Positions 38,159-46,064 of a stretch of 53,082 bases of DNA are shown here, piece by piece. Position numbers and translations under genes: made by a program. Position 1 is the first letter of the stretch; each line of letters starts with the position of its first letter. The notes beneath the pieces are model-generated. The model searched no databases. It was not told the origin of the DNA and was given only the letters and a program-made list of their open reading frames with translations. The DNA is from Trichomonas vaginalis G3 (Eukaryota; Parabasalia; Trichomonadida; Trichomonadidae), in assembly GCF_026262505.1 (NCBI RefSeq), contig NW_026529218.1, positions 1 through 53,082 of the forward strand. Reading direction: 5' to 3'.

Positions 38159-38521
38159 ATGGACGCACAGAACTTAGCGAATGCACAGCAACCTGGACAA
38201 CCAAACCCAGAGAATATTCCAAATGAAGTTAGAATACAAACTGCAATGGCAAACTATGGTCAAGTGCCAACAGATGTACAAATGCAAACTGCCATGTCAA
38301 ATGACGCTGCGTTAGGTTTGCCACCATGGTATGCAAATATGAGATGGAAAGAGTTTTATACAAACCCTGAAGTGGGATATAAACAACTTTATGCAGATGA
38401 CGCGAACACAGGAGTTGACCCAGAATATGTTTTCTACCAGAGGAGAAACAGAATGTATGAGCTCCAGTTAAAGAATGCTATGGAACTCAACAGGAAACGT
38501 AAGAGACTAGGCGGACATTAG
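38159..38521 (+). CDS. Unknown 120-residue virion-cluster protein
   Basis: The Asn/Gln/Pro-rich start contains two similar units, EVRIQTAMANYG and DVQMQTAMSNDA. The middle is aromatic (LPPWYANMRWKEFYTNPEVGY) and the end is helical and basic (NRMYELQLKNAMELNRKRKRLGGH). The leader GATATTTTTATCTAATATTAA precedes the ATG, almost the same as that of the element 2 capsid gene. It looks intact. A virion or scaffold role is possible from context only. Confidence 0.5.
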   Translation: MDAQNLANAQQPGQPNPENIPNEVRIQTAMANYGQVPTDVQMQTAMSNDAALGLPPWYANMRWKEFYTNPEVGYKQLYADDANTGVDPEYVFYQRRNRMYELQLKNAMELNRKRKRLGGH

Positions 38522-38539
38522 ATTTTTACATATAGTAAA

Positions 38540-38782
38540 ATGGGTTTCTTCAGTAGTATTGGAAACTTCTTCAGAAGAGTTGGAAGAGGTATATGGAATG
38601 GAATAAAATCTGTCGGAAGAGGAATTTGGAACGGAGTCAAAAATATTGGTAAAAGAGTAGGTCAGTTCGTTGGTATTATACCTAAAGACCCTGAACCAGA
38701 AGAGCAAGCTCCTGTTATACAACAGCCTGAACCTGCACCACAGTCTAGTTGGCAACCAAATCCAACACCTCAACCGTATTAA
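38540..38782 (+). CDS. Amphipathic membrane-active-like small protein
   Basis: 80 residues. The first 50 are a Gly/Ile/Phe/Arg amphipathic pattern with an internal repeat (RRVGRGIWNGIKSVGRGIWN, then GVKNIGKRVGQFVG), like lytic or fusogenic peptides. The last 30 are Pro/Gln/Glu-rich. This layout resembles adenovirus protein VI-type lytic proteins in Polinton-like viruses. The leader is ATTTTTACATATAGTAAA. Intact. The endosome-lysis role is inference. Confidence 0.55.
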   Translation: MGFFSSIGNFFRRVGRGIWNGIKSVGRGIWNGVKNIGKRVGQFVGIIPKDPEPEEQAPVIQQPEPAPQSSWQPNPTPQPY

Positions 38783-38786
38783 AAAA

Positions 38787-39635
38787 TTATATTTTTACCG
38801 TTCGATAGTAGTTGTATATGAAACTAAGTTCTAAGTAAAACGCATGGTATAATGGAATTATTCTTTTTCTTCCATCTGTAGTAAACCATACTTGAAAGTC
38901 TGAAATACTTCCACTTGGTGGTTCGTATAACTTTGTAGGTTTTTCGTAAAAGTCATTTGCCAAGCATAAGAAAGAGTTTTGGGCGCCAGAAAATGAAGCA
39001 TGAACAATAATAGCATCTTGGTCGAAAACATTTTCATATGTTCCATTAGGGTTTTCGACTTCATAAAAGTCTGGGTGTACTGGATATGCTGCAGGCTGAT
39101 TTAACATCCTCATAAATCTATACCATGCCAAGTTGTTATATTTTGTAGAAATATAAACGTTTTCTCCAAGGTCTTCTATTCTATTGATTTTAACAGTTGC
39201 ATTTTTCCTGTCATAAATAATATCGAGATGGTACTCTCCTTCGTCAATGTTATACTGTTTTGCATATTCGATATAGATATTGTTTATTTTTTCTTGAAAA
39301 GCTTGAAGAGTTGTTTCTAAGTTTACAAGCAAACTAACTTGTAAAAGTTTTCCCTGTTCAAATTTCTCATACATACGTTTTTCTTTGTTATAGTATCGAA
39401 CTTCAAAACCGACCGTAAATGGGAAACCATGTATGGCTTCTGAAATGAACTTCATTCTACGAAAGCCAATAGCTTTTGTGACAGATGGGTCTCTTAGCCA
39501 TCTTAATGGGTAGTCAAAACGATAGCCTTCATGCTTTACGGTCTCTGTCTCAAACTTTTGACCGACATTAGTAAAAAGTTCATCTAATGGTTTAGTTGTA
39601 GCAACTCTTGAATTTTCTTTTTCTATTGGAAGCAT
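38787..39635 (-). CDS. Minor virion protein family, first copy in element 3
   Basis: 282 residues, intact. It shares with 44018 the start KPLDxxFTNxG, YRFDYPLRWL, KAIGFRRM, a helix (LETTLQAFQEKINN), and the long conserved end NSFLCLANDFYE, KLYEPPSGSISDFQVWFTT and FYLELSFIYNY. Element 2 homologues are at 14891 and 30657. It is divergent from the fibre gene at 39654, with the shared leader ATTTTATCTAGAATAAAA. Adjacency to the fibre gene supports a vertex or fibre-anchoring role, by inference. Confidence 0.55.
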   Translation of the reverse strand: MLPIEKENSRVATTKPLDELFTNVGQKFETETVKHEGYRFDYPLRWLRDPSVTKAIGFRRMKFISEAIHGFPFTVGFEVRYYNKEKRMYEKFEQGKLLQVSLLVNLETTLQAFQEKINNIYIEYAKQYNIDEGEYHLDIIYDRKNATVKINRIEDLGENVYISTKYNNLAWYRFMRMLNQPAAYPVHPDFYEVENPNGTYENVFDQDAIIVHASFSGAQNSFLCLANDFYEKPTKLYEPPSGSISDFQVWFTTDGRKRIIPLYHAFYLELSFIYNYYRTVKI

Positions 39636-39653
39636 ATTTTATCTAGAATAAAA

Positions 39654-41063
39654 ATGTCGAAAGATATTGCTTCCATGAGAGAAATACAACACAACCGACA
39701 ACTCATTATGCAAGCTCTAAATAAGAACACAACAAACTTTTCAAACTACTCTAAGATATCTGAGTCATTGAAAGAAGGAAACTTAAAACTGACATTAAAC
39801 CCAATGACAGATGAGTTTCTATTTCAAGACAAGAAGAACAATACTGTCTGTATAAATCCAACAAAAGGAACTTTAAACGAGAAACCTATAAATGAACTTC
39901 TTTTGAAAGCAGATGTTGACAACAAAGCTGACAAAGAATATGTAGACGATGCAATAGCAAAAGAAGAAGAAAGAGCTAACAATGCTTATGCAACAAAAGA
40001 ACATACTCATCCTGAACTAGCAGACAAAACATATGTTGACAATAAAATGTCAAGTGAAGTGACAAGAGCTGAAAACGAATATTCTAAAAAGACTCATACA
40101 CATTCTATATCTGAAATAACAGACTTAAACGTTAGCCTTGAAAAGAAAGCAGATAAGGAATATGTGGCTAGTAAGTTAGAGAAGAAAGCGGATAAGGAAT
40201 ATGTGGATGAAAAAGATAACGAAATGAAAGAAAGGGTTGACTGGTACCATGAACGGACATCGAAGATTTTAAAAACTAAAGCCGATACAGGATGGGTTTC
40301 AGGATGTTTAGACCTTAAAGCAGATAAAACTTATGTTAACGATGAGTTAGAGAAGAAAGCAAATAAGACTCATACACATACAAGTTTTACAACTGTTGCT
40401 ATAGAAAGTATTGAAGGAACGGTTGAAGAAACTGGTGGGGATGCATTATATTGTAAACCTCCTAACTTTCCACAAGGTTTAACATCGGATGACGACATAA
40501 CGACGATGAAAAACATTAGATGTAAAGATGTTTATGTCATGAAGGATGAACATAATATTAAATTCACTGCTCAAGATTTATATGACAAGAAAGCAGACAA
40601 AACAGAGCTTCAAACATTAAAGACAGAAATACTTCAAACATTATATCCTATAGGCTCTATTTATACGTCAATGAACTCAACAAATCCAGAAACAGTTCTG
40701 GGTTTTGGAACTTGGACTCAAATAGTCGACCGGTTTTTGTATTGTGCAAACTCTTCAAAGGAAACAGGTGGAAGTAAAACGATTTCAGGTGAAAATTTAC
40801 CTGCACATAGTCACTACATAGATTTAAGTACATCTCAAGCAGGTTGGCATAAGCATAGATATTGGGATTGGTCAGCAATGATAAAAGGTAAAGGATATGA
40901 TGTTAAAGACAACGTTAAGTTTGCTATAGATTGTTACTGGAGTAACACTGAGGGAGGAGGAAACCATACACATCGCGTTTCAGGATATACGCAAACAACG
41001 GGACAAAGTAAAGACTACATGCCACCTTACATGACAGTTTACGCATGGTATAGAAATGCTTAG
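39654..41063 (+). CDS. Fibre protein with phage tail-collar end
   Basis: 469 residues, intact. A helical and beta start is followed by six or so repeats of the type KADKEYVD, and by HTHxSI or HTHTSF motifs typical of trimeric tail-fibre shafts. The C-terminal collar domain is LYPIGSIYTSMNSTNP, FGTWTQI, GGSKTISGENLPAHSH, GGNHTHRV and a final MPPYMTVYAWYR. The His-rich motifs resemble the metal-binding tip of T4 gp12-like short tail fibres. Role: receptor-binding fibre of the virion (inference from family). It is homologous to the element 2 fibre end. Confidence 0.8.
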   Translation: MSKDIASMREIQHNRQLIMQALNKNTTNFSNYSKISESLKEGNLKLTLNPMTDEFLFQDKKNNTVCINPTKGTLNEKPINELLLKADVDNKADKEYVDDAIAKEEERANNAYATKEHTHPELADKTYVDNKMSSEVTRAENEYSKKTHTHSISEITDLNVSLEKKADKEYVASKLEKKADKEYVDEKDNEMKERVDWYHERTSKILKTKADTGWVSGCLDLKADKTYVNDELEKKANKTHTHTSFTTVAIESIEGTVEETGGDALYCKPPNFPQGLTSDDDITTMKNIRCKDVYVMKDEHNIKFTAQDLYDKKADKTELQTLKTEILQTLYPIGSIYTSMNSTNPETVLGFGTWTQIVDRFLYCANSSKETGGSKTISGENLPAHSHYIDLSTSQAGWHKHRYWDWSAMIKGKGYDVKDNVKFAIDCYWSNTEGGGNHTHRVSGYTQTTGQSKDYMPPYMTVYAWYRNA

Positions 41064-42016
41064 TCGTCATTTTCAACTTCTTTAGCATATTCGTCAGGAG
41101 TTGTCTTATATTTGTTAGGAACTGTCTTTGAAAGTATACCACCTTGAACTTTGACAAGTTTGAAACGAGGTCTGACAATAGTCGTTTTATCTTCTGCTTG
41201 CAGTCTGTACATTTTGCCATGTTTGCCTAAAACTTCATAATATTCTCTTGTATACTTTCTTCTATTTTTACGAACACGAATGTGAGTACCTGTCGGGTTC
41301 CCATTGTTGTCATAGTCAATAGTATTTTCATATGGGTCGCGTTTAGGTATTTCTATTTTTACTTTGTCACCTTTCTGAAGTTTGAAGCCCGGCATTCTTT
41401 CTTGTTTGTCTCTTTTGACTAAATTATTAAATATATAGTCTTTCTCTAAGTCAGGGTTGTTTTTCATTTCTTCGGGGAGTGGTTTCCCAAACCTTTTTGT
41501 TTACGGCTATTGTAAATATTTAAAACTTGTCTCATCTTTGCCATGGAGAAGTGTCTATATTTGTCGTCATATGACATTTCATTTGCTTCACCACCTTGTG
41601 GTTGGTTTAAGTCTCTTAACATTTTTATACATCCGTCAATGACACCAAGAGCAGAATGGTTTTGGTCGACAATGAAATATTGGTTTACATTTTTTGAACG
41701 CAGATAGTTTTTTACATCATCTGATTTGAAAGAACTTTCACAGTCAGATGTCAGTTTTGTTGGATGGTATTTGTCAACGAATATTGTCAAAGCAGTTTTC
41801 ACATCTAAAATATTTTTGGACCATAATGGTATGGCTTCACAGTATCTTGTGTTTTGACCAACAAATATTAACCAGTATGGTGGTCCATCTTCTCTATACC
41901 TCGGAATGTTTCCAAGATATCCATAAACCAAGCATTTGGTGTTGAACTAAAGATTTTTATCATGAGTGCTTTCTTTGTCGCTTTAGAAACATAGGGGTCC
42001 TTGTTTGGATTCGTCA
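41060..42016 (-). pseudogene. Retroviral-type (rve) integrase with SH3-like end (element 3, broken)
   Basis: Polinton integrase. Start MTNPNKDPYV at 42016 after a minus-strand TTTTTTAC-type leader. Catalytic-core blocks in order: PPYWLIFVGQNTRYCEAIPL, KLTSDCESSF and NQYFIVDQNHSALGVIDG. The C-terminal DNA-binding end has KLQKGDKVKIEIPKR, a strand set REYYEVLGKHGKMYRLQ and RPRFKLVKV. Polinton integrases insert the element and make 6 bp duplications. Its 3' end overlaps the fibre gene end by four bases. It looks broken in about two places. Confidence 0.85.
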
Positions 42017-42034
42017 TTTTTTACCCTATAAGAA

Positions 42035-42436
42035 ATGGGTTTATTTGGCGCATTAGCAGGAGTTGCATCCAGATTTTTGCCCGCAGTGGGAACAATAGCC
42101 AGAGGTGTATTTGGAGTTGGAAGGAAGATTTTGAGTACATTAGGTATACTTAAAGAGAAAGCACAACCTATTATACAAACTGTACAGAAAGGTTGGGATG
42201 TAGCACGAGATGCAACAAATCTTATTCCAAATCCTGAAACAAGAGGAAAAGTTCAAGGATGGATGGACAATGTAGGAAGACAAGCAGGAAACTATTATAA
42301 CAAAGCAAATGACTACTATAACCAAGCAGGACACTATATGGACCAAGGTGAAAGATTCTTTAACAGAGGATATAACCATGCACAACAATGGGTAAACAAT
42401 AACCAACCTCAACCGCCTCAAACGTGGGGAATGTAA
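42035..42436 (+). CDS. Amphipathic virion-type protein with repeat helix
   Basis: 133 residues, intact. An N-terminal Ala/Gly/Phe amphipathic stretch (GLFGALAGVASRFLPAVG) resembles fusion or lytic peptides, followed by a helical region and a Tyr/Asn/Gln repeat zone (YYNKANDYYNQAGHYMDQG). The end is PQPPQTWGM. It belongs with 38540 and 14138 as a pVI/pX-like group, by composition only. The leader TTTTTTACCCTATAAGAA lies between it and the divergent integrase gene. Confidence 0.5.
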   Translation: MGLFGALAGVASRFLPAVGTIARGVFGVGRKILSTLGILKEKAQPIIQTVQKGWDVARDATNLIPNPETRGKVQGWMDNVGRQAGNYYNKANDYYNQAGHYMDQGERFFNRGYNHAQQWVNNNQPQPPQTWGM

Positions 42437-42455
42437 AGTTTTTTACTGAGATGAA
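42437..42455 (+). promoter_or_regulatory. Element-type leader, copy a
   Basis: AGTTTTTTACTGAGATGAA directly precedes ATG 42456. An almost identical leader, ending in the same TTTTTTACTGAGATGAA, precedes the next gene at 42628. The upstream ATG-AAA-TGA is a two-codon open frame overlapping the true start. Confidence 0.6.
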
Positions 42456-42608
42456 ATGAACAATACAGCATTGAGACAAATGGGTTCAAGATGGATTTGT
42501 CGACTTCCAGCAGTTACACAACGTGTTTGTCAAGTTCTTCCTATACCTCAGGAAGTTTTAGACCGACTTAAAAAACAACAACAACCAGTTGAAAACAAAC
42601 CAAACTAA
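42456..42608 (+). CDS. Tiny 50-residue protein
   Basis: A short gene reading MNNTALRQMGSRWICRLPAV and ending QQQPVENKPN. It has two cysteines, a basic centre and a Gln/Pro tail. It is supported as real by the leader, nearly identical to that of the next gene, and by its tight fit between two intact neighbours. Family and role are unknown; it could be a small virion or cement protein. Confidence 0.5.
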   Translation: MNNTALRQMGSRWICRLPAVTQRVCQVLPIPQEVLDRLKKQQQPVENKPN

Positions 42609-42627
42609 ATTTTTTTACTGAGATGAA
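42607..42627 (+). promoter_or_regulatory. Element-type leader, copy b
   Basis: A T run then TACTGAGATGAA directly before ATG 42628, almost the same as the leader at 42437. It overlaps the stop of the tiny gene, so both genes probably have their own promoter. Confidence 0.6.
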
Positions 42628-43212
42628 ATGACCGAAGAAGTTGAAACGGTAGATTTGACACCACAAACAAAAAGTTCAGAACCATTGTCAAAACCTGTCA
42701 AAGAACTTACCGATGAAGAGAAAAATTCAATAATAGAAAGTGCCAGGTCTGGAAATACAAACCCTAACTACAAAGTCACTTTTCATAGAAATGGAACGGC
42801 AAGTATCTCAAAAAAGAAACAGACTCTCACAAATAAAATATTGAAGTCTGAAGGAGCTTTCGAGACAACAGATGGAAAAGTTTACTTCACTGACCAACAG
42901 TTCATTATAGAACATCTCATTGACTTAGAGTCAAAATATTCTAAACTTTACAACAAACACAAAAAGTTGAAAGGAAAACAAAAACAAATGGCATATGATA
43001 TTTATGAAGATGTTGACGACACAACTGTTCCTGCAGGTGAAGTAAAGTCAGAGGAACCGAAAAGTGACGAAAAACCGATAGAAGAAGAAAAACCAAAAAC
43101 TGAAGATAAACCAAAACCAAAGTTTAGTTTCCAAACTAAACCAAGTCAACCTTCATTAGCTGGTATGGGTTGGCGTCAAAGACTTATGGCAGCAGGCGGT
43201 TATGTAAAGTAA
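42628..43212 (+). CDS. DGK-module protein with acidic linker (element 3)
   Basis: 194 residues, intact. A module like those of 31837 and 34405 is seen: helix DEEKNSIIESARSG, then YKVTFHRNGTASISKKKQTL. Further on is a coiled segment (LESKYSKLYNKHKKLKGKQ), a Pro/Glu/Lys low-complexity linker (SEEPKSDEKPIEEEKPK) and a conserved-looking end (LAGMGWRQRLMAAGG). The role is unknown; the module is a common part of both element types. Confidence 0.5.
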   Translation: MTEEVETVDLTPQTKSSEPLSKPVKELTDEEKNSIIESARSGNTNPNYKVTFHRNGTASISKKKQTLTNKILKSEGAFETTDGKVYFTDQQFIIEHLIDLESKYSKLYNKHKKLKGKQKQMAYDIYEDVDDTTVPAGEVKSEEPKSDEKPIEEEKPKTEDKPKPKFSFQTKPSQPSLAGMGWRQRLMAAGGYVK

Positions 43213-43257
43213 AGAAAAAAATATTTTTTTTATTTTTATAAAAATGCCCCATATAGA

Positions 43258-43962
43258 ATGGATAGAAAATCTGCTAGAATAAAAGCAGAGTTGCAAAGAT
43301 ATGGTTGGAGAGTTTCGAAGAATTTTAAATATAGGAAGGGAAGACCCATAAAAGTCTATGACAAATTGTCTGGTCTTCGCTACGAAATGGATTTGGAAAC
43401 AGCACGTGCAAATTATCCAAACAGACTAGAGAGGTTAGAAGAAGAACGTCTTATGAACATGCCTTTCGATGTTAGTGAACCTCAAGTTGAAGGACACGAC
43501 GGCTTTGCCAGATTCTACTGGAAACATGACGAACAATTGCATCCTTTGAGAAGGAAAAAAGGTAGTGCAGAGGATGGTCATGCTCCCATGGAAAGAACAA
43601 GATATGCATATGAAAAGTATCGTGAAGTTAGAAGTCAAATTACATCTGGTCGAACCTTTACAGTAAACTTTGACGAAGGAAAGAACAAAGAAGGCTTCAT
43701 GGGTGTACTTGCTGCCATACAAGACGGAAATAAGAAAGGACACAATCTCAGATTGACCATAACAGATTTGGATGGTCACATTTACTATGCACATGGCAAT
43801 GTCACAACAGCTGCAATGCTTCTTGACGCTTTCAAGACTACAAAGAGAGAACAAATGGTTGACTCCGACTCAGACATTTTGAATGCAATTGAAGGAATTG
43901 CAAGTGTCAAGTTCGAATGGTACCAACCTAACCCTCAAGCAGTCAGACAACATGTTTGTTAG
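43258..43962 (+). CDS. Unknown 234-residue protein
   Basis: Basic start (RKSARIKAELQRYGWRVSKNFKYRKGRP), then an acidic-to-basic helical region and a compact C-terminal alpha/beta region (FTVNFDEGKNKEGFMGVLAAIQ in parts, LRLTITDLDGHIYYAHGNVT, IEGIASVKFEWYQP). An upstream ATG at 43245 opens a 12-codon frame that overlaps this start, so translation may involve a short upstream frame. It looks intact. No family recognised. A virion or DNA-binding role is possible. Confidence 0.5.
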   Translation: MDRKSARIKAELQRYGWRVSKNFKYRKGRPIKVYDKLSGLRYEMDLETARANYPNRLERLEEERLMNMPFDVSEPQVEGHDGFARFYWKHDEQLHPLRRKKGSAEDGHAPMERTRYAYEKYREVRSQITSGRTFTVNFDEGKNKEGFMGVLAAIQDGNKKGHNLRLTITDLDGHIYYAHGNVTTAAMLLDAFKTTKREQMVDSDSDILNAIEGIASVKFEWYQPNPQAVRQHVC

Positions 43963-43986
43963 ATGAGAAATATGAAGTAAAAACGT

Positions 43987-44033
43987 TTTTAAAACAATAT
44001 ATTTTTACATATATTAAATGCTTCAGGTTGAAA
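43987..44033 (+). repeat. 46 bp duplication, left copy (leader plus first codons)
   Basis: TTTTAAAACAATATATTTTT through the ATG and first five codons of the next gene recur at 45553-45599, just after the HNH gene stop. Confidence 0.85.
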
Positions 44034-44876
44034 AACAAAGAACAAAAGTAGCAGATACAAAACCGTTAGACTATATCTTTACAAATGCTGGTATGACTAT
44101 TTCAGATGAAGAAATTTCATCCCGAGCTTACAGGTTTGACTATCCAGTTCGTTGGCTTCAAAGTCCTTCAGATGCAAAGGCAATAGGATTTAGAAGAGTT
44201 TTGTTTTCAAATAGAACTAACGCATTTATGTTCGCAGTATATTTTCATGGGCAGTATAAAGGTTCTGATGGTCTAATAGACAAATTTGACGAAATGAGAA
44301 TCTTTACAGTTCGTTCAGACGAAAGTCTTGAGAAAACTCTAAATGACTTTCAAACTCAAATGAACAAATATTATTGGGAATTTCAAGAAAAATACGACTC
44401 TTTACTAAATGGAACATACTATCTGAAACTAGAATATGACAAGATGAACTCCACCGTTTCATTTCAAAGGATTGAAATTAACCTCCAAGAGATACAGAGT
44501 TTTTATTTTGGGAAGTAGACAAACGTTCTTGGGCACAATTCTTCGGTTACTAAACCAGAACGAACCATTACCACCAGATGGTCCATTTAAATTTATACTT
44601 CCACCAGCAGATTTGATGGTTTATAGAAACGTGTTTGACCCTCAAAATGTTATGTGTCATGCAAGTTTCAGTTCAAGCAACAATAGTTTTCTATGTATTG
44701 GTAAGGACTTTTATGACTTTGCTTCTAAATTCTACGAACCATCTAGTAACAGTTTCTCTGACTTTCAAGTTTGGTTCACAACAAATGGTGTGCAACATAT
44801 TATTCCATTGTACTATGACTTTTATCTCGAATTGTCTTTCATATATAACTACGGAAAAGTGCTGAAAAAGTATTGA
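44018..44876 (+). pseudogene. Minor virion protein family, second copy in element 3
   Basis: Paralogue of 38787. Shared blocks: KPLDYIFTNAG, YRFDYPVRWL, KAIGFRRV, a helix (LEKTLNDFQTQMNKYY), NSFLCIGKDFYD, KFYEPSSNSFSDFQVWFTT and FYLELSFIYNY. The start follows ATTTTTACATATATTAA. It looks broken about once. Its leader and first codons are duplicated downstream of the HNH gene. Confidence 0.55.
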
Positions 44877-44975
44877 ATGTGAAGATATTAGAAAATAACA
44901 TTTTTTCTAACATCGTAGAAAACTCATGAAAACAATTTATTTTTAAAACAATATATTTTTTTTATTTTATTTGAA

Positions 44976-45560
44976 ATGTACGCTGAGTTTGTTGGAGAAG
45001 ACCGTTGGGAAACTTGTTTGTTAGATGAGAAATATGAAATTCACTGTTGTGAGTCATTTGAAGTCAGAAACAAAAAGACAAAAAGAGTTTTAAGCGAATG
45101 GGAGCGAAATGACGGATATGCTGATATGAAGATGGGTGGAAAACACTATCTTAAACATGTTGTCATTGCAACTCATTTTATACTGAATCCTAACAATTTA
45201 CCTTTTGTAGACCATATAAACCATATAAGAAACGACAATAGACTTGAAAACTTACGTTGGGTCACTTATTCTGAAAACAATAAGAACAAAGGTAAATTTG
45301 GAGATATAGTATTCGAATTTGTCGACGAACTAGAAGATGAAACAATTGAAATTACAGACTATGGCAAGCATACGTTGGAGTTTTACTACTATAGCGAAGA
45401 ACAAGACTCTTTCTACTTTTATACCGGCGTAAACTATAGGAAATTACAAGTATATTTTACTAAGGCGGGCTATGCTTATGTAAACACTATAGATACAGAT
45501 GGAAAATACGTTCGAATACTTCTTAACAAATTCAAGAAGCTATATGGCATACCATTTTAA
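44976..45560 (+). CDS. HNH endonuclease, copy 1
   Basis: 194 residues, intact. The HNH core is KHVVIATHFI, LPFVDHINHIRNDNRLENLRWVTYSENNKNK, with the metal-binding His-Ile-Asn pair and the terminal Asn-rich turn typical of HNH_3 homing endonucleases. An N-terminal strand region (DGYADMKMGGK) and a C-terminal module (EITDYGKHTLEFYYY to LNKFKKLYG) flank it. The C-terminal module is shared with the small terminal-repeat proteins of element 2. A nearly identical inverted copy is at 51324. It is free-standing, which fits a homing gene that spreads between elements. Confidence 0.85.
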   Translation: MYAEFVGEDRWETCLLDEKYEIHCCESFEVRNKKTKRVLSEWERNDGYADMKMGGKHYLKHVVIATHFILNPNNLPFVDHINHIRNDNRLENLRWVTYSENNKNKGKFGDIVFEFVDELEDETIEITDYGKHTLEFYYYSEEQDSFYFYTGVNYRKLQVYFTKAGYAYVNTIDTDGKYVRILLNKFKKLYGIPF

Positions 45561-45730
45561 AACAATATATTTTTACATATATTAAATGCTTCAGGTTGAA
45601 AGAATATGGTGGAGCCAAAAGTGGCTCGACCTCAAAACAAGCATTTTATGAGCTTACAAAGGGTGTTATGAATGAATTCAGCAACATATATCCTGACCTC
45701 GTTCATTTTGTTGCTAAATTCAGTAAAAAT
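45553..45730 (+). pseudogene. 46 bp duplication plus a gene-tail fragment
   Basis: 45553-45599 repeats the leader and first codons of the 44018 gene. It runs straight into a different reading frame tail, GGAKSGSTSKQAFYELTKG to VHFVAKFSKNII, which ends at the first iteron. It looks like a patchwork junction left by insertion or recombination beside the HNH gene. The tail's parent gene is not recognised. Confidence 0.6.
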
Positions 45731-45737
45731 ATAATTT

Positions 45738-45785
45738 AGGTGAAGAGGTGACATCTCACCCGTTTTCTCACCTGTTTTCTCACCT
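45738..45785 (+). repeat. 48 bp iteron, copy 9 (word GGTGAGA)
   Basis: AGGTGAAG and AGGTGACA in direct order, then three TCTCACC words at 12-base steps. It is followed by CTTGAATTTTCATGAATTTT, like the TGTTAGA-type copies. Confidence 0.9.
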
Positions 45786-45811
45786 CTTGAATTTTCATGA
45801 ATTTTATATAT

Positions 45812-45914
45812 TAATGTTTTGTCAAGACTTCTTCGTAAATGTTTTGTCAAACATGAACGGAAATGTTTTGTCAAGACTTCTTCGTAAATGTTTTGTCATG
45901 ATTTCTTCATCGTA
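45812..45914 (+). repeat. 25 bp tandem repeats (AAATGTTTTGTCAAGACTTC)
   Basis: Four units with starts near 45813, 45838, 45862 and 45887, the second and fourth diverged, ending TTCATCGTAATGAGTGTAAA. An inverted copy of the whole block lies at 47231-47325. Confidence 0.85.
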
Positions 45915-45944
45915 ATGAGTGTAAATGACCCAAAAATATAATTT

Positions 45945-45992
45945 AGGTGAAGAGGTGACATCTCACCCGTTTTCTCACCTCTTTTCTCACCT
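45945..45992 (+). repeat. 48 bp iteron, copy 10 (word GGTGAGA)
   Basis: Same words and spacing as the copy at 45738. It is the inner left border of the cassette gene at 46065. Confidence 0.9.
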
Positions 45993-46011
45993 CATGAATT
46001 TTCCCGAAATA

Positions 46012-46064
46012 AAAAAATAAAGTTAGTTTTATTTTTTTTTATTTTTTTATTTTGTATAAAAGAT
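46012..46064 (+). promoter_or_regulatory. Cassette leader, copy 4
   Basis: AAATAAAGTTAGTTTTATTTT and TTATTTTGTATAAAAGAT directly precede the ATG, nearly identical to the leader at 983. Confidence 0.65.
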
